From Halobacillus karajensis (GTDB lineage: Bacteria > Bacillota > Bacilli > Bacillales > Halobacillaceae), in assembly GCF_900108515.1 (NCBI RefSeq), contig NZ_FNWW01000003.1, forward strand, positions 62,001 to 126,000: a stretch of DNA of 64,000 bases, in the 5' to 3' direction. The first letter of the stretch is position 1. Each line of letters begins with the position of its first letter. Below the pieces are notes generated by a model. That model was not told the DNA's origin and ran no database searches. It worked only from the letters and a program-made list of their open reading frames with translations. The translations under genes were made by a program, and so were the position numbers. Of this stretch, positions 41,583-50,737 are shown one piece after another.

Positions 41583-41990
41583 ATGAATTTTCAGCATTGG
41601 TTTGATACAACGTTTTTGGATGAGACAATCGGATGGCTGGATCAGGACTTATTGAATGTATTTGGGTTGAAACCAGAATATGTCCAATTTGGTCTCGTTT
41701 TTTCATTTATGGTGGCATTGATGTGGGTGGTCAAACCGGTGATTGAGTGGATCATGATTCATCATTGGAAGGATCTCTCAAGCTATATCACCTGTGTCCT
41801 TCTCGCCCTTGTTTTTCTTCAGCTTGTGGACCGATATGCAATGTCTGATACGCAATCGACATTGCCCCATTATTATTGGTCGGTCTGCCTTCTCGCCCTT
41901 AGTAGTTACGGCCTTGCCTACGTAACAGGTAAATGGGTTCGCAAATTGTTTATGCGAATTTCCAGGCGGAACAAGAGAAAAGCCGCCTGA
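41583..41990 (+). CDS. Small membrane protein, unknown function
   Basis: 135 residues with three hydrophobic segments (about 36-58, 65-83, 93-110) and a basic tail FMRISRRNKRKAA. GGGAGCGG precedes the ATG at 41583. No family recognised. It may be co-transcribed with the two genes before it, 60 bp away. Confidence 0.62.
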   Translation: MNFQHWFDTTFLDETIGWLDQDLLNVFGLKPEYVQFGLVFSFMVALMWVVKPVIEWIMIHHWKDLSSYITCVLLALVFLQLVDRYAMSDTQSTLPHYYWSVCLLALSSYGLAYVTGKWVRKLFMRISRRNKRKAA

Positions 41991-42054
41991 TTTGAAACCA
42001 TTTCTTTTCTTTTTCGTATAGTAAGAGGAGAAACGGAAATAGAGGAGGAGCATC

Positions 42055-42255
42055 ATGGAAATCGGCATCATTTTTCTTGCTTTCTTAATTGTGGGAGGCG
42101 GGCTTCTTGCCTTGAATATTGTAACCAGTGTTTGGGCCTACAGGGATTCTGTCAGAAAAGGAAGAAGTTCTGCTTATAATTTAGTTGTTCTTATCGGCAC
42201 CTTATTTTTCCCAATTGTAGGTCTGATTGTTTACTTGATTATAAGAAATGATTAA
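42055..42255 (+). CDS. Small two-helix membrane protein (PLD-N-like)
   Basis: 66 residues, GAGGAGGAGCATC site. Two membrane helices (1-24 and 43-63) are linked by WAYRDSVRKGRSSAYN, a loop seen in PLDc_N-type small membrane proteins. Function unknown. A strong terminator follows. Confidence 0.65.
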   Translation: MEIGIIFLAFLIVGGGLLALNIVTSVWAYRDSVRKGRSSAYNLVVLIGTLFFPIVGLIVYLIIRND

Positions 42256-42270
42256 TGAACGTATAGGCAC

Positions 42271-42309
42271 AGCTTGTAGAGAATTCTATCCTTTCTCTAC
42301 AAGCTTTTT
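42271..42309 (+). terminator. Terminator before cheV, near-repeat of 6147-6186
   Basis: Perfect 13-bp stem AGCTTGTAGAGAA/TTCTCTACAAGCT with T-run. Confidence 0.88.
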
Positions 42310-42415
42310 GTTTGGATATCATAGACGAAGATGAATTCTTGGGTGAAAGGCTTCACTTTTGTTTTACAAAAGACGATATAAAGAGTTGAATCGATCATAG
42401 GAAGGACGATGCTTC

Positions 42416-43321
42416 ATGAAGCAGGACCAGGGGGTCTTACTCGAGAGCGGAACAAACGAACTAGAAATTGTTGAATTTAGAATAGGAACCCACCGTTTTG
42501 GGATAAACGTTATAAAAGTGAAAGAAATTCTTACTCCACAGCCAGTCACGAAGATCCCTCACTCCCATCAATCGATAGAAGGGATCATTGAAATCCGGGG
42601 GGAAGTCGTTCCAGTAGTGGACGTTGCCCATGCGCTTGGCTTAGCATCATCAGAAGATCCGCAACAGGACAAATTCATATTGTCCGAATTCAACCAGACC
42701 AAAATCGTTTTCCATGTCCATACAGTGACAAAAATCCATCGTATTTCATGGGAGCAGATCGAAAAGCCGAGTAAAATGTACCAAGGATTAGAGACACAGA
42801 TCACTGGTGTGATTAAGATGGAGAAAGGAATGCTGTTGCTGCTCGATTTTGAAAAAATAGTTGCAGATATCCATCCAGAATCAAGTATCCATACAGAGCA
42901 GCTGCGTGAGTTAGGGGAGCGGGAGCGTTCTCAAAAGAAAATCCTGATCGTCGAGGACTCGGGTATGCTGCGAGTCATGCTCCAGGAGACGTTAAGCGGG
43001 GCAGGCTATGACAATACGGTCAGCTTTGAAGATGGTAAAGAAGCCTATGAACACCTGAAGGCATTGTTGGAAGAAGGGAAATCCATCGAAGAAGAATACC
43101 AGTTAATCATTACTGATATCGAGATGCCGCAGATGGACGGCCACCACTTCACCCGTCTTTTGAAAGAACAGGAAGAGATGAAACAGCTTCCTGTCGTGAT
43201 TTTCTCTTCCTTAATTACAGATGACCTGCGCCATAAAGGAGAAATGGTTGGTGCAGACGCCCAAGTTTCCAAACCGGAAATCGTAGAGCTTGTAAAAATT
43301 ATTGACCATCACATTCTTTAA
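42416..43321 (+). CDS. cheV: Chemotaxis coupling protein CheV (CheW-REC)
   Basis: 301 residues: an N-terminal CheW domain (about 15-155, with IEGIIEIRGEVVPVVDV) and a C-terminal receiver domain (about 175-300) with phospho-acceptor Asp in IITDIEMPQMDG and the conserved Lys in VSKPE. CheV couples receptors to CheA and helps adaptation. A GACGATAT (42372-42379) resembles the sigma-D -10 GCCGATAT, but its -35 is poor. A terminator follows. Confidence 0.94.
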   Translation: MKQDQGVLLESGTNELEIVEFRIGTHRFGINVIKVKEILTPQPVTKIPHSHQSIEGIIEIRGEVVPVVDVAHALGLASSEDPQQDKFILSEFNQTKIVFHVHTVTKIHRISWEQIEKPSKMYQGLETQITGVIKMEKGMLLLLDFEKIVADIHPESSIHTEQLRELGERERSQKKILIVEDSGMLRVMLQETLSGAGYDNTVSFEDGKEAYEHLKALLEEGKSIEEEYQLIITDIEMPQMDGHHFTRLLKEQEEMKQLPVVIFSSLITDDLRHKGEMVGADAQVSKPEIVELVKIIDHHIL

Positions 43322-43351
43322 AAGTCTCTTTATCCATTAGAGAAGGGAAAT

Positions 43352-43386
43352 AAAAAACATCCGCTGTTTTCAGCGGATGTTTTTTA
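43352..43386. terminator. Bidirectional terminator after cheV
   Basis: AAAAAACATCCGCTG/CAGCGGATGTTTTTT with a TTTT loop; serves cheV and the convergent small gene. Confidence 0.92.
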
Positions 43387-43395
43387 TTCTTTATT

Positions 43396-43596
43396 TCAAA
43401 ACTGATCAAAAAGCTCATCGTGCCCAAGCGTAGGCATGTCTTGATAGGGTTTCGGACCTTGCTTTGTCGGTGAGGAATCAACAACGGTTTTCTTATGATT
43501 ATCAGAAAGATGTTCATAGGAAGCACGCATTTCAGTCGTGTATTCCATATACTTCTTCAAATGATATAAAAAGTCTTCTGCTTCACTAACAGCCAT
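43396..43596 (-). CDS. Hypothetical protein, 66 residues
   Basis: ATG at 43596 follows GGAGGATGATAAA; a longer frame to 43611 overlaps that site. The N-terminal half is helical (AEDFLYHLKKYMEYTTEMRA), the rest is polar. It is 65 bp downstream of ykyB on the same strand. No family recognised. Confidence 0.62.
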   Translation of the reverse strand: MAVSEAEDFLYHLKKYMEYTTEMRASYEHLSDNHKKTVVDSSPTKQGPKPYQDMPTLGHDELFDQF

Positions 43597-43661
43597 TTTA
43601 TCATCCTCCACTTGTCCATTCCTTGTTCATAAAGAAATGAAGCCCGTAAAAGAGGCTCCCT

Positions 43662-44132
43662 TTATGGGCGTCTTCTTTGGCGTTGGTTCCAGGGCCCTCC
43701 CGTAGGCTGTCCGAGGAAACTTCCATGAGAGGTGGCCTGGAAACTGTATGCCGGTTTCTTCGATGGCTGCCAGTTGAGATATTGATAAAGCGTACGTTTG
43801 GCTCTCGACAAGGATTTTTTGGGTTTTGGATTCCGGTAGGATTGGTCGACTTTTCCTAAATGCTTTACCTGCTTAAAATCTTGCTTTGACGCAGGCACGT
43901 GGAAATAATAACCGCCAATTTCAATGAGGAGGGTCGAGTGCTGTTGACTAAACTTCGGATGGTCGGAAAAGTGAAGTCCGACCTTTTTTGCGCGGTTTTC
44001 TTTTAGGAGTTTATCAATCGTATGCTTTTTAATATCATATAGGTGTTTCGGTTCGGGTGCTGTTTTCGCGTGGCGATTGACGATGAATAAAGATTCGGCT
44101 ATATCGCGGTTCGTTAATGGGTTGTCTTTCAT
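43662..44132 (-). CDS. ykyB: YkyB-family protein
   Basis: 156 residues. LFIVNRHAKTAPEPKHLYDIKK, KKVGLHFSDHPKFSQQHSTLLIEIG and YRNPKPKKSLSRAKRTLYQYL match B. subtilis YkyB, a conserved protein of unknown role located next to cheV there as well. The C-terminus is basic and rich in Gln/Gly/Arg. AAAGGAGATC site. Confidence 0.88.
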   Translation of the reverse strand: MKDNPLTNRDIAESLFIVNRHAKTAPEPKHLYDIKKHTIDKLLKENRAKKVGLHFSDHPKFSQQHSTLLIEIGGYYFHVPASKQDFKQVKHLGKVDQSYRNPKPKKSLSRAKRTLYQYLNWQPSKKPAYSFQATSHGSFLGQPTGGPWNQRQRRRP

Positions 44133-44196
44133 CTATGATCTCCTTTCCCCTCAAGTATAGCTTTCTTCGATGTAGTTTACAACTTTTTACATTCAT

Positions 44197-44751
44197 CTAT
44201 TCTTTTAATTTTTTCAGATCTTCGACAATTTTTGTGACTGAATCCGCTTTTGTGCCACTGTAGGTTTCTTGAATATTACCATCAGGACCGACGAGGAAAA
44301 AACTTGTGCCGTGTGCCACCTGATTGGAATCCTCCATTTTTTTGACAGGCGATTGGAAAGATTTGATCGACCATTCTTTCACGTCCTGGTAGCTGTACCC
44401 TGTAAGAAAATCCCAGTGTTCAAAATCCGGCTGATAGTTCTCGGCAAAAGCAAGCAGATTATCTTGAGTATCATTCTCTGGATCGACACTGACCGATACC
44501 AGCTGGATATCAAGGCCCTCTTCTTGTAACTGCGCCTGCAGTCTCGACATATTGCCAGTCATTGGGGGACAGACGGTTTCACAATTGGTAAAAATAAAAT
44601 CCGCCACCCAGTAATCTCCCGCATATTCTTTCGGTACGGATACTTGCTCCCCGTGTTGATTAATGGCTGATAATTCTTCTACATCCTTAGAGCCGCAGCC
44701 GGCAGAGATAAGAAGGATAAGCAGAAGACTGAACCCAAATTTCATCTTCAT
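44197..44751 (-). CDS. SCO1/SenC-family thiol/copper-chaperone lipoprotein
   Basis: About 184 residues. A signal peptide ends in the lipobox ISAGC. The thioredoxin-like domain carries the SCO motif TNCETVCP (CxxxC) and a later His in AHGTSFFLV, the copper ligands. SCO proteins deliver copper to, or reduce, the CuA site of cytochrome c oxidase. The start is uncertain: ATG 44751 has no strong site; the ORF extends to a TTG at 44763. Unlinked to oxidase genes here. Confidence 0.88.
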   Translation of the reverse strand: MKMKFGFSLLLILLISAGCGSKDVEELSAINQHGEQVSVPKEYAGDYWVADFIFTNCETVCPPMTGNMSRLQAQLQEEGLDIQLVSVSVDPENDTQDNLLAFAENYQPDFEHWDFLTGYSYQDVKEWSIKSFQSPVKKMEDSNQVAHGTSFFLVGPDGNIQETYSGTKADSVTKIVEDLKKLKE

Positions 44752-44846
44752 TCGTATGACCAACTTTCTAAATTGATTCTAGTGTACCATTCCCATTTTA
44801 AAAGGACAGAAGAGTGATGAATCTGTCACAAAACTGTAAGAGTTGG

Positions 44847-45710
44847 TTATGGGTGTTCCCCCGTTTTTAAATGAAAAACGGAAATCTCCGGACGACATAG
44901 AAAACGGTAAGGGAGTCTTGTTGTACCAATGCCTCTACTGACATAAAGCTCCAATCCATTATCCATGGGGTAATGACCTTCTACATAATGTTCCGCATAA
45001 GGGGGCGTGACAAGGTATCCGAAGAACGGGACCTGTACTTGTCCTCCATGGCTATGGCCGGATAGTTGCACATCGATCGGGAGGTGTTGATATTCCGAAG
45101 CCACATCAGGTTCATGAACCATCACCAATGTGAAAGCTTCTTCATCTACGTTTTTCAGTGTTTGTTTGATATCTGGCTTTCCGAGCATAACGTCATCCAC
45201 TCCAGCAAGTGTAAATGATTCTGAACCATTCGTAATGGAAGTATGTTCGTTTTGCAAAAGCTGGAACCCGCTCTGTTCAAAAACGCTGCGGATTTTTTCT
45301 GTACCATAGCCCCCGTGATCATGGTTCCCATAAATCCAGAACTTCCCTTTAGGTGCTTCTAATTTCTTTAAAATATTCACAAGCCGCGATGGAAAAGCAT
45401 AGGTTTGGGGCTCATCGACAAGATCCCCTGTGAATAAAATCAGATCCGGCTCTTCCTCATTAATTTTTGCAACCAGTCGTTCTAAATCATCGAGTTCATA
45501 GTGAAAACCAATATGTGTATCTGAAAACTGAAGCACTTTGAAATTATGAAAATTGCGTGGAATTTTATGATTGATGATCTCATGGTTCCGGATGGCCAGC
45601 ATGTTCGGTTCGATATAACGAGCATAAGAATACCCGAAAACGTTCAGTCCGATTAATGCACCAATGCCTGCAAGTGTTCGTTTGATAAATGTTCTTCTTG
45701 TTATTTTCAT
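44847..45710 (-). CDS. ykuE: Metallophosphoesterase with Tat signal (YkuE-like)
   Basis: 287 residues. The twin-arginine motif RRTFIKR (from residue 5) plus a hydrophobic stretch predict Tat export. The calcineurin-like metal site is complete: FSDTHIG, FTGDLVDE, YGNHDHGG, VMVHEPD, LSGHSHGGQ. B. subtilis YkuE is a known Tat substrate that stays at the cell wall. AGGAGAGACGAC precedes the ATG. Substrate unknown. Confidence 0.93.
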   Translation of the reverse strand: MKITRRTFIKRTLAGIGALIGLNVFGYSYARYIEPNMLAIRNHEIINHKIPRNFHNFKVLQFSDTHIGFHYELDDLERLVAKINEEEPDLILFTGDLVDEPQTYAFPSRLVNILKKLEAPKGKFWIYGNHDHGGYGTEKIRSVFEQSGFQLLQNEHTSITNGSESFTLAGVDDVMLGKPDIKQTLKNVDEEAFTLVMVHEPDVASEYQHLPIDVQLSGHSHGGQVQVPFFGYLVTPPYAEHYVEGHYPMDNGLELYVSRGIGTTRLPYRFLCRPEISVFHLKTGEHP

Positions 45711-45959
45711 GTCGTCTCTCCTCTTAATTCTTTCGCCATTATAACATGGGTGACGGAAAGAATACGTCGAAAATTCCTGTTTATGAGAATATGAAACTTT
45801 TTCTTTAGATCCTATTTCGTCCTTATATGTGAAAAGCCAAGGGAGGATGGGTGTGTGTGTAATGAAATGTAAAAATATCCGTTATTTTAAAAAATGAACA
45901 GGTATTCAGTTTGTTGGTGTGGAATAGAATATAGAGAGATCAAGAGGAGGTTTTTACAT

Positions 45960-46727
45960 ATGGACAATCAAGTGGTCATCGTAACAGGCGGATCCAGTGG
46001 TATGGGGCTGCATATGGCAAAAAGGTTTGTCGAAGAAGGGGCGAAAGTCGCAATCACGGGCCGTAATGTAGAACGTTTAGAGGAAGCGAAAAAACAAATC
46101 GCAGCTGGGAACGAGGAGAACGTCCTTGCCATACAAATGGATGTTCGCGAAGTGGAGGATACAAAACGTATGGTCGCTGAGACCGTTGATGCTTTTGGAC
46201 AAATCGATCACCTGGTCAACAATGCCGCAGGGAACTTCATCGCACCGGCAGAAGAATTGTCCCCCAATGGATGGAATTCGGTCATCAATATCGTACTGAA
46301 TGGCACATTCTACTGCAGTCAGGCCGTTGGGAAGTATTGGATTGAAAATGAAATTAAAGGGTCAATCCTGAATATCGTTGCTACTTATGCTTGGGGTGCC
46401 GGGGCAGGGGTTATCCATTCTGCATCCGCTAAATCAGGGGTACTGACCATGACACGTACACTCGCCGTCGAATGGGGGACGAAATACGGCATTCGTGCCA
46501 ATGCTATTGCCCCGGGGCCGATTGAACGGACAGGGGGAGCAGAAAAACTATTTCAATCTGAGAAAGCAGCGAAACGTACGTTAGCTTCCGTCCCTCTTGG
46601 ACGCCTTGGAACACCAGAAGAAATCGCTGGACTTGCGACGTTTATTCTTTCGAAAGAAGCTTCGTACATGAATGGGGAAGTTGTTACTCTTGATGGGGGG
46701 CAATGGTTGAATAAATTCCCTTTTTAA
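45960..46727 (+). CDS. fadH: 2,4-dienoyl-CoA reductase (SDR family)
   Basis: 255 residues, short-chain dehydrogenase. VVIVTGGSSGMGLHMAKRF is the NADP loop, NNAAGNF the central motif. The active-site region is VATYAWGAGAGVIHSASAKSGVL, where Tyr is replaced as in the DECR-type reductases, and the product ends MNGEVVTLDGGQWL. It reduces 2,4-dienoyl-CoA during unsaturated fatty acid oxidation; B. subtilis calls it YkuF/FadH and has it beside ykuE. ATG 45960 follows AGGAGG by about 9 nt. Confidence 0.9.
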   Translation: MDNQVVIVTGGSSGMGLHMAKRFVEEGAKVAITGRNVERLEEAKKQIAAGNEENVLAIQMDVREVEDTKRMVAETVDAFGQIDHLVNNAAGNFIAPAEELSPNGWNSVINIVLNGTFYCSQAVGKYWIENEIKGSILNIVATYAWGAGAGVIHSASAKSGVLTMTRTLAVEWGTKYGIRANAIAPGPIERTGGAEKLFQSEKAAKRTLASVPLGRLGTPEEIAGLATFILSKEASYMNGEVVTLDGGQWLNKFPF

Positions 46728-47143
46728 GCGAGAGGGGATCGCCGTAATATGAAAATGACCAAAACCCTTGTCCATTGATAATGGAAATCTTGTAATCAAT
46801 GGAGCAGGATGGTCACAAGTACAGATCAAAACCCTTTTAGGGTGATGCTCATGTCACCTATTTAAGGGAATGGCTCATTAGTGAAGGTATGACATAGAGG
46901 AGGGCAACCCTTATTCGGGATGCCCTCCTTTTGTATAGTTTGGAGATTTTATCCTCCTCACTGTTTTTCCCTCTTACATTTCTTCCTTAATCTTTTTTTA
47001 CTAAGACCTAATTAAGCAGGATACTGGTAAAGAAACCTAAAATCATGGTGTTTCCATCATAAAAAAACAAGAAGCTTGATTCGGGGGCGGTGGGTCTTGG
47101 AAACGGACGAAGTGGACAAGCGCCATCCATCCGAACATCTCCC
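46728..47143. other. Intergenic gap with hairpins only
   Basis: Contains an 8-bp inverted repeat CCATTGAT/ATCAATGG (about 46773-46803) and the terminator at 46898-46934. No credible ORF; the stretch next to 47144 is downstream of the pseudogene remnant. Confidence 0.45.
46898..46934 (+). terminator. Terminator about 170 bp after fadH
   Basis: GGAGGGCA/TGCCCTCC with inner CCC/GGG and TTTTGT. It implies a long fadH 3' region or a separate short RNA. Confidence 0.7.
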
Positions 47144-47350
47144 TCAAATGCCATAAGTGATAGGGAACCGCTTTTTTAGCTGCTGTGAAGGCGTTCTTCC
47201 TTCCTCATTCCAAAAATTACTCCACCATGCGATCGGACCTAAAAACCAGCCATTGATCGGTTATACGTCATCCATGGTCGTCACCATCTGCGGATGCCTA
47301 ATGATATCGATAGTCATAATGAGAGCAAATAAAAGTCCGATAGTTAAGAA
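47144..47350 (-). pseudogene. Remnant of a DUF4396-like membrane-protein gene
   Basis: On the minus strand 68 codons stay open except for one internal TAA (47261-47263). They read FALIMTIDIIRHPQMV, stop, then PINGWFLGPIAWWSNFW, a pattern like the D-x-x-x-HPQ ... WPI-x-x-x-FGPLA-W core of DUF4396 proteins, with the stop where Trp is expected. The N-terminus and most of the rest are gone. It lies head to head with the copper operon. The family call is from memory and moderate. Confidence 0.45.
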
Positions 47351-47366
47351 TCCCCTCCTATTTTAT

Positions 47367-47382
47367 ATACCCCTAGGGAGTA
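47367..47382. promoter_or_regulatory. Possible upstream CsoR-type operator
   Basis: ATACCCCTAGGGAGTA is a near-perfect C/G-tract dyad flanked by AT-rich DNA, the shape of CsoR sites, about 70 bp upstream of the csoR promoter. Confidence 0.45.
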
Positions 47383-47426
47383 AAAAATAAACATCACCAA
47401 ATACTAATATAACAAAAGCATAATTG

Positions 47427-47455
47427 TTGACTTATATACCCGTACCCCGTATATT
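47427..47455 (+). promoter_or_regulatory. csoR-copA promoter with CsoR-like operator in the spacer
   Basis: TTGACT (47427-47432), 17 bp, TATATT (47450-47455). The spacer holds ATACCCGTACCCCGTAT (47436-47452), so CsoR bound there would block RNA polymerase until Cu(I) releases it. Confidence 0.65.
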
Positions 47456-47478
47456 ATGATTGAAAGGAGGCGGTAGGA

Positions 47479-47796
47479 ATGACAGATGAATTACTCCCGG
47501 AAAACAGCGGAAAAAAACCGGTCAAACCGCGTACAAATGATGAGAAACAAGCAATAACTAATCGTTTAAAACGAATCGAAGGTCAAGTGCGCGGCATCCA
47601 GAAAATGGTGGAAGAGGACCGCTACTGTGTGGATATACTCGTACAAATTTCAGCAATCAATAAAGCATTAAATAAAGTCGGATACAATCTAATGGAACGA
47701 CACACCCATCACTGCGTCAAAGGTGCGATTCAGAACGGCGATGGAGACGAGGCGATTGAAGAATTAATGAAAGTCGTCCAGCAATTCTCTAAGTAA
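47479..47796 (+). CDS. csoR: Copper-sensing repressor CsoR
   Basis: 105 residues, all-helical. RLKRIEGQVRGIQKMVEEDRYCVDIL and NLMERHTHHCV place Cu(I) ligands Cys50, His75 and Cys79 at the family spacing (25 and 4). The disordered N-terminal arm is longer than usual. GAAAGGAGGCGGTAGGA precedes the ATG. It is first in the copper operon, 12 bp before copA, and should repress it. Confidence 0.95.
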   Translation: MTDELLPENSGKKPVKPRTNDEKQAITNRLKRIEGQVRGIQKMVEEDRYCVDILVQISAINKALNKVGYNLMERHTHHCVKGAIQNGDGDEAIEELMKVVQQFSK

Positions 47797-47808
47797 GGAG
47801 GAGGAGAT

Positions 47809-50208
47809 ATGTCGGAGAAAAAGAAAATGAATGTCGGTATTACCGGGATGACGTGTTCAGCTTGTTCGGCAAGGATCGAAAAGGTCCTTAACAAAATGGA
47901 AGGTGTAGAAGCGAATGTCAACCTTGCCATGGAAAAAGCCAACATCCGCTATGATGATGCCGTCACACCTGATGAGATTACCTCCCGGATTGAAAAGCTT
48001 GGGTATGGAGTCCAGAAAGAACGGGTGGAACTTGATATTCAGGGCATGACGTGTTCGGCCTGTTCCACAAGAATTCAGAAAGCCCTTAATAAGACAGAAG
48101 GGGTGAACGAGGCCTCCATCAACCTGGCTACAGAAGCAGGCGTCGTGGAGTATGACCCGGATCAGCTCTCTGTTGATGACATTCTTAGGAAAGTGGAGAA
48201 ACTCGGATACCATGCTGTCACGAAACAGACACGTGAAGAACAGAAAGAGAAAAAGGAAGATGAAATACAGGAAAAGAAACGGAAACTCTGGATTTCCGCC
48301 ATTCTTTCATTCCCGCTTTTATATACGATGTTCGCCCATTTGCCTTGGGATATTGGTGTCCCTGTTCCGTCAATACTCATGAATCCATGGTTTCAATTTC
48401 TCCTTGCTACGCCTGTTCAATTTTATATTGGGGCACCGTTTTACAAAGGAGCTTATAGAGCCCTTTCCAATAAGAGTGCCAACATGGATGTTCTCGTCGC
48501 CCTCGGGACATCGGCGGCCTATTTTTACAGTCTTGTTGAAGCTATCCGTGCAGAGATGAATCCAGGTGCCATGCCTGAGTTGTACTTTGAAACAAGTGCT
48601 GTATTGATTACACTCATTCTTGTCGGTAAATTGTTTGAAGCCCTTGCTAAAGGAAGGACAACAGCGGCCCTAACGAAATTATTGAATTTACAGGCCAAAG
48701 AGGCGACGGTCATTCGGAAAGGGAAAGAAGAGAAAGTTCCTGTTGAGCAAGTCCAGGTCGGAGATGAGCTTATTGTTAAACCTGGCGAAAAAATACCCGT
48801 CGACGGTATTGTGCTCAGTGGTATGACGTCTATTGATGAATCGATGATTACAGGTGAATCGATCCCGGTCGATAAACAGGAAGGAGAGCCTGTCATTGGC
48901 TCGACCATCAATAAGAATGGAACGATTCATATGAAAGCAGAGCGTGTGGGCAAAGATACGGCGTTAGCCGGCATTGTCAACATCGTGGAGGAGGCCCAAG
49001 GCTCCAAAGCACCGATTCAACGGACCGCTGACAATATTTCAGGGATCTTTGTTCCGATTGTTGTCGGCATAGCGCTTGTGACCTTTGGGATCTGGATCTT
49101 ATTTATAGCCCCGGGAGAATGGCCGCCCGCGCTTGAAGCGGCGATTGCTGTTTTGGTCATTGCATGTCCATGTGCTCTCGGTCTAGCCACACCGACTTCG
49201 ATCATGGTTGGAACAGGGAAAGGGGCAGAGCAGGGCATTCTCTTTAAAGGCGGCGAATATTTAGAAGGGACTCATCGGTTGACGACTATCCTCTTAGATA
49301 AAACAGGAACAGTGACGAAAGGGAAACCCGAAGTCACCGATTTTATTTCCTTTGAGGAGGATAAAAAATTATTATCCCTCGTTGTTGCTGCTGAGAAATC
49401 TTCTGAGCACCCTTTGGCTGAAGCGATTGTTCAATACGGGGAAGCACAGGGGATCACTCGTTCAGGAACGCCTGAATTTGAAGCCGTTCCCGGGCACGGG
49501 GTTAAAGCGGTCGTTGATGGTAAACAAGTGGATATTGGGACAAGAAAATTAATGGAGCGGGAAGATATCGCTTTTGAATCCTATCTAGAAGAAATGGCTG
49601 AGCTGGAACAAGAAGGAAAAACAGTGATGTTCATTGCCGTTGATGGAGAAATGAGAGGCTATATAGCGGTTGCTGATACAGTGAAGGAAACATCGAAACA
49701 AGCGATTGCTGAATTGAAGAAGATGGGCCTTGCTGTTTATATGGTCACAGGGGATAACTCAAGAACCGCAGAGGCTATTGCGAAAGAAGTCGGTATTGAT
49801 GGCGTATTTGCTGAGGTCTTACCGGAGGAAAAAGCAGACAAAGTGAAAGAACTTCAGAAACGAGGAGAAAAAGTGGCCATGGTTGGAGATGGTATTAATG
49901 ATGCCCCCTCTCTTGCAACGGCAGATATCGGAATCGCGATTGGCACAGGTTCAGACGTGGCCATTGAAACGGCTGACATCACATTGGTCGGGGGTGACCT
50001 TGTTCACTTGAGCCAGGCGATTAGATTGAGCAGGAAAACCATGCGCAATATTCGCCAGAACCTTTTTTGGGCTTTAGCTTATAACTCAGCAGGTATCCCG
50101 GTCGCCGCCCTCGGTCTCCTGGCCCCTTGGGTGGCCGGTGCAGCCATGGCGTTTAGTTCAGTCAGTGTTGTCACGAACTCCCTGCGTTTAAAACGCGTGA
50201 AGATGTAA
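47809..50208 (+). CDS. copA: Copper-exporting P1B-type ATPase CopA
   Basis: 799 residues. Two heavy-metal domains with GMTCSAC (Cys16/19 and Cys82/85), then eight membrane segments with the CPC ion site [11 protein letters not shown] (Cys453, 455), phosphorylated Asp497 in DKTGTVT, the HP pair [10 protein letters not shown], and GDGINDAP. It pumps Cu(I) out of the cytoplasm. AAGGAGGAGGAGAT precedes the ATG. Confidence 0.97.
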   Translation: MSEKKKMNVGITGMTCSACSARIEKVLNKMEGVEANVNLAMEKANIRYDDAVTPDEITSRIEKLGYGVQKERVELDIQGMTCSACSTRIQKALNKTEGVNEASINLATEAGVVEYDPDQLSVDDILRKVEKLGYHAVTKQTREEQKEKKEDEIQEKKRKLWISAILSFPLLYTMFAHLPWDIGVPVPSILMNPWFQFLLATPVQFYIGAPFYKGAYRALSNKSANMDVLVALGTSAAYFYSLVEAIRAEMNPGAMPELYFETSAVLITLILVGKLFEALAKGRTTAALTKLLNLQAKEATVIRKGKEEKVPVEQVQVGDELIVKPGEKIPVDGIVLSGMTSIDESMITGESIPVDKQEGEPVIGSTINKNGTIHMKAERVGKDTALAGIVNIVEEAQGSKAPIQRTADNISGIFVPIVVGIALVTFGIWILFIAPGEWPPALEAAIAVLVIACPCALGLATPTSIMVGTGKGAEQGILFKGGEYLEGTHRLTTILLDKTGTVTKGKPEVTDFISFEEDKKLLSLVVAAEKSSEHPLAEAIVQYGEAQGITRSGTPEFEAVPGHGVKAVVDGKQVDIGTRKLMEREDIAFESYLEEMAELEQEGKTVMFIAVDGEMRGYIAVADTVKETSKQAIAELKKMGLAVYMVTGDNSRTAEAIAKEVGIDGVFAEVLPEEKADKVKELQKRGEKVAMVGDGINDAPSLATADIGIAIGTGSDVAIETADITLVGGDLVHLSQAIRLSRKTMRNIRQNLFWALAYNSAGIPVAALGLLAPWVAGAAMAFSSVSVVTNSLRLKRVKM

Positions 50209-50294
50209 AGGATTAAGGAATCCCCGCTCTTCTGTCAGCGGTTTCCAACTATAGGATAAATGATCTCCAGTAAAAAATAGAAAGGATGGTAAAG

Positions 50295-50495
50295 ATGGAA
50301 ACAACTCTTAAAATCGAAGGTATGACTTGCGGTCACTGCAAAAGCGCTGTTGAGGGAGCACTGAAAGAGGTAGATGGCGTGAATGAAGTCAACGTCAATT
50401 TGGAAACAGGTCAGGTGAAAGTCTCCCACGCTGATTCTGCGAACAAAGTGGAAATGAGAGAAGTTGTGGAAGAACAAGGATACGATGTTGTATAA
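50295..50495 (+). CDS. copZ: Copper chaperone CopZ
   Basis: 66 residues, one heavy-metal domain: IEGMTCGHCKSAVEGAL (CxxC) and an alternating beta-alpha pattern ending EEQGYDVV. It carries Cu(I) to CopA and to CsoR. ATG 50295 is used (AAAGGA 9 nt upstream); an in-frame ATG at 50286 abuts the site. It lies 86 bp after copA, with a terminator behind. Confidence 0.94.
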   Translation: METTLKIEGMTCGHCKSAVEGALKEVDGVNEVNVNLETGQVKVSHADSANKVEMREVVEEQGYDVV

Positions 50496-50499
50496 AAGA

Positions 50500-50534
50500 A
50501 TCCCCCGGTTATTATGGCCGGGGGGGATATTTTC
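50500..50534 (+). terminator. Terminator of the copper operon
   Basis: ATCCCCCGG/CCGGGGGGAT, 9-nt loop, then ATTTTC. Confidence 0.8.
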
Positions 50535-50700
50535 ATATGGGTTTTATTTATCTGAATGGCACTTAAGGGGAAGTGGGAAAGCGTTCGTTTTCTTTTGCCT
50601 GGACGGATCACCCCCCGGATGATCCTCCCTGAGGATTCGCTCTCAAGGTATTTATGGAAGAGGGGCTCCCTTGTGGTATCAATGCAGGATAGTTAAGACA

Positions 50701-50732
50701 AAGAAAAGAACCGCAGAGGGAACTACGGTTCG
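50701..50732 (-). terminator. Terminator of the hemolysin-III-like gene
   Basis: GAACCG (50709-50714) with CGGTTC (50727-50732) and a T-rich minus-strand exit. Confidence 0.6.
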
Positions 50733-50737
50733 TGGGT

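Noticed and set aside
42344-42379. Sigma-D promoter for cheV
   Set aside because: GACGATAT is close to the -10 consensus but no TAAA stands about 15 bp upstream; mentioned in the gene entry only.
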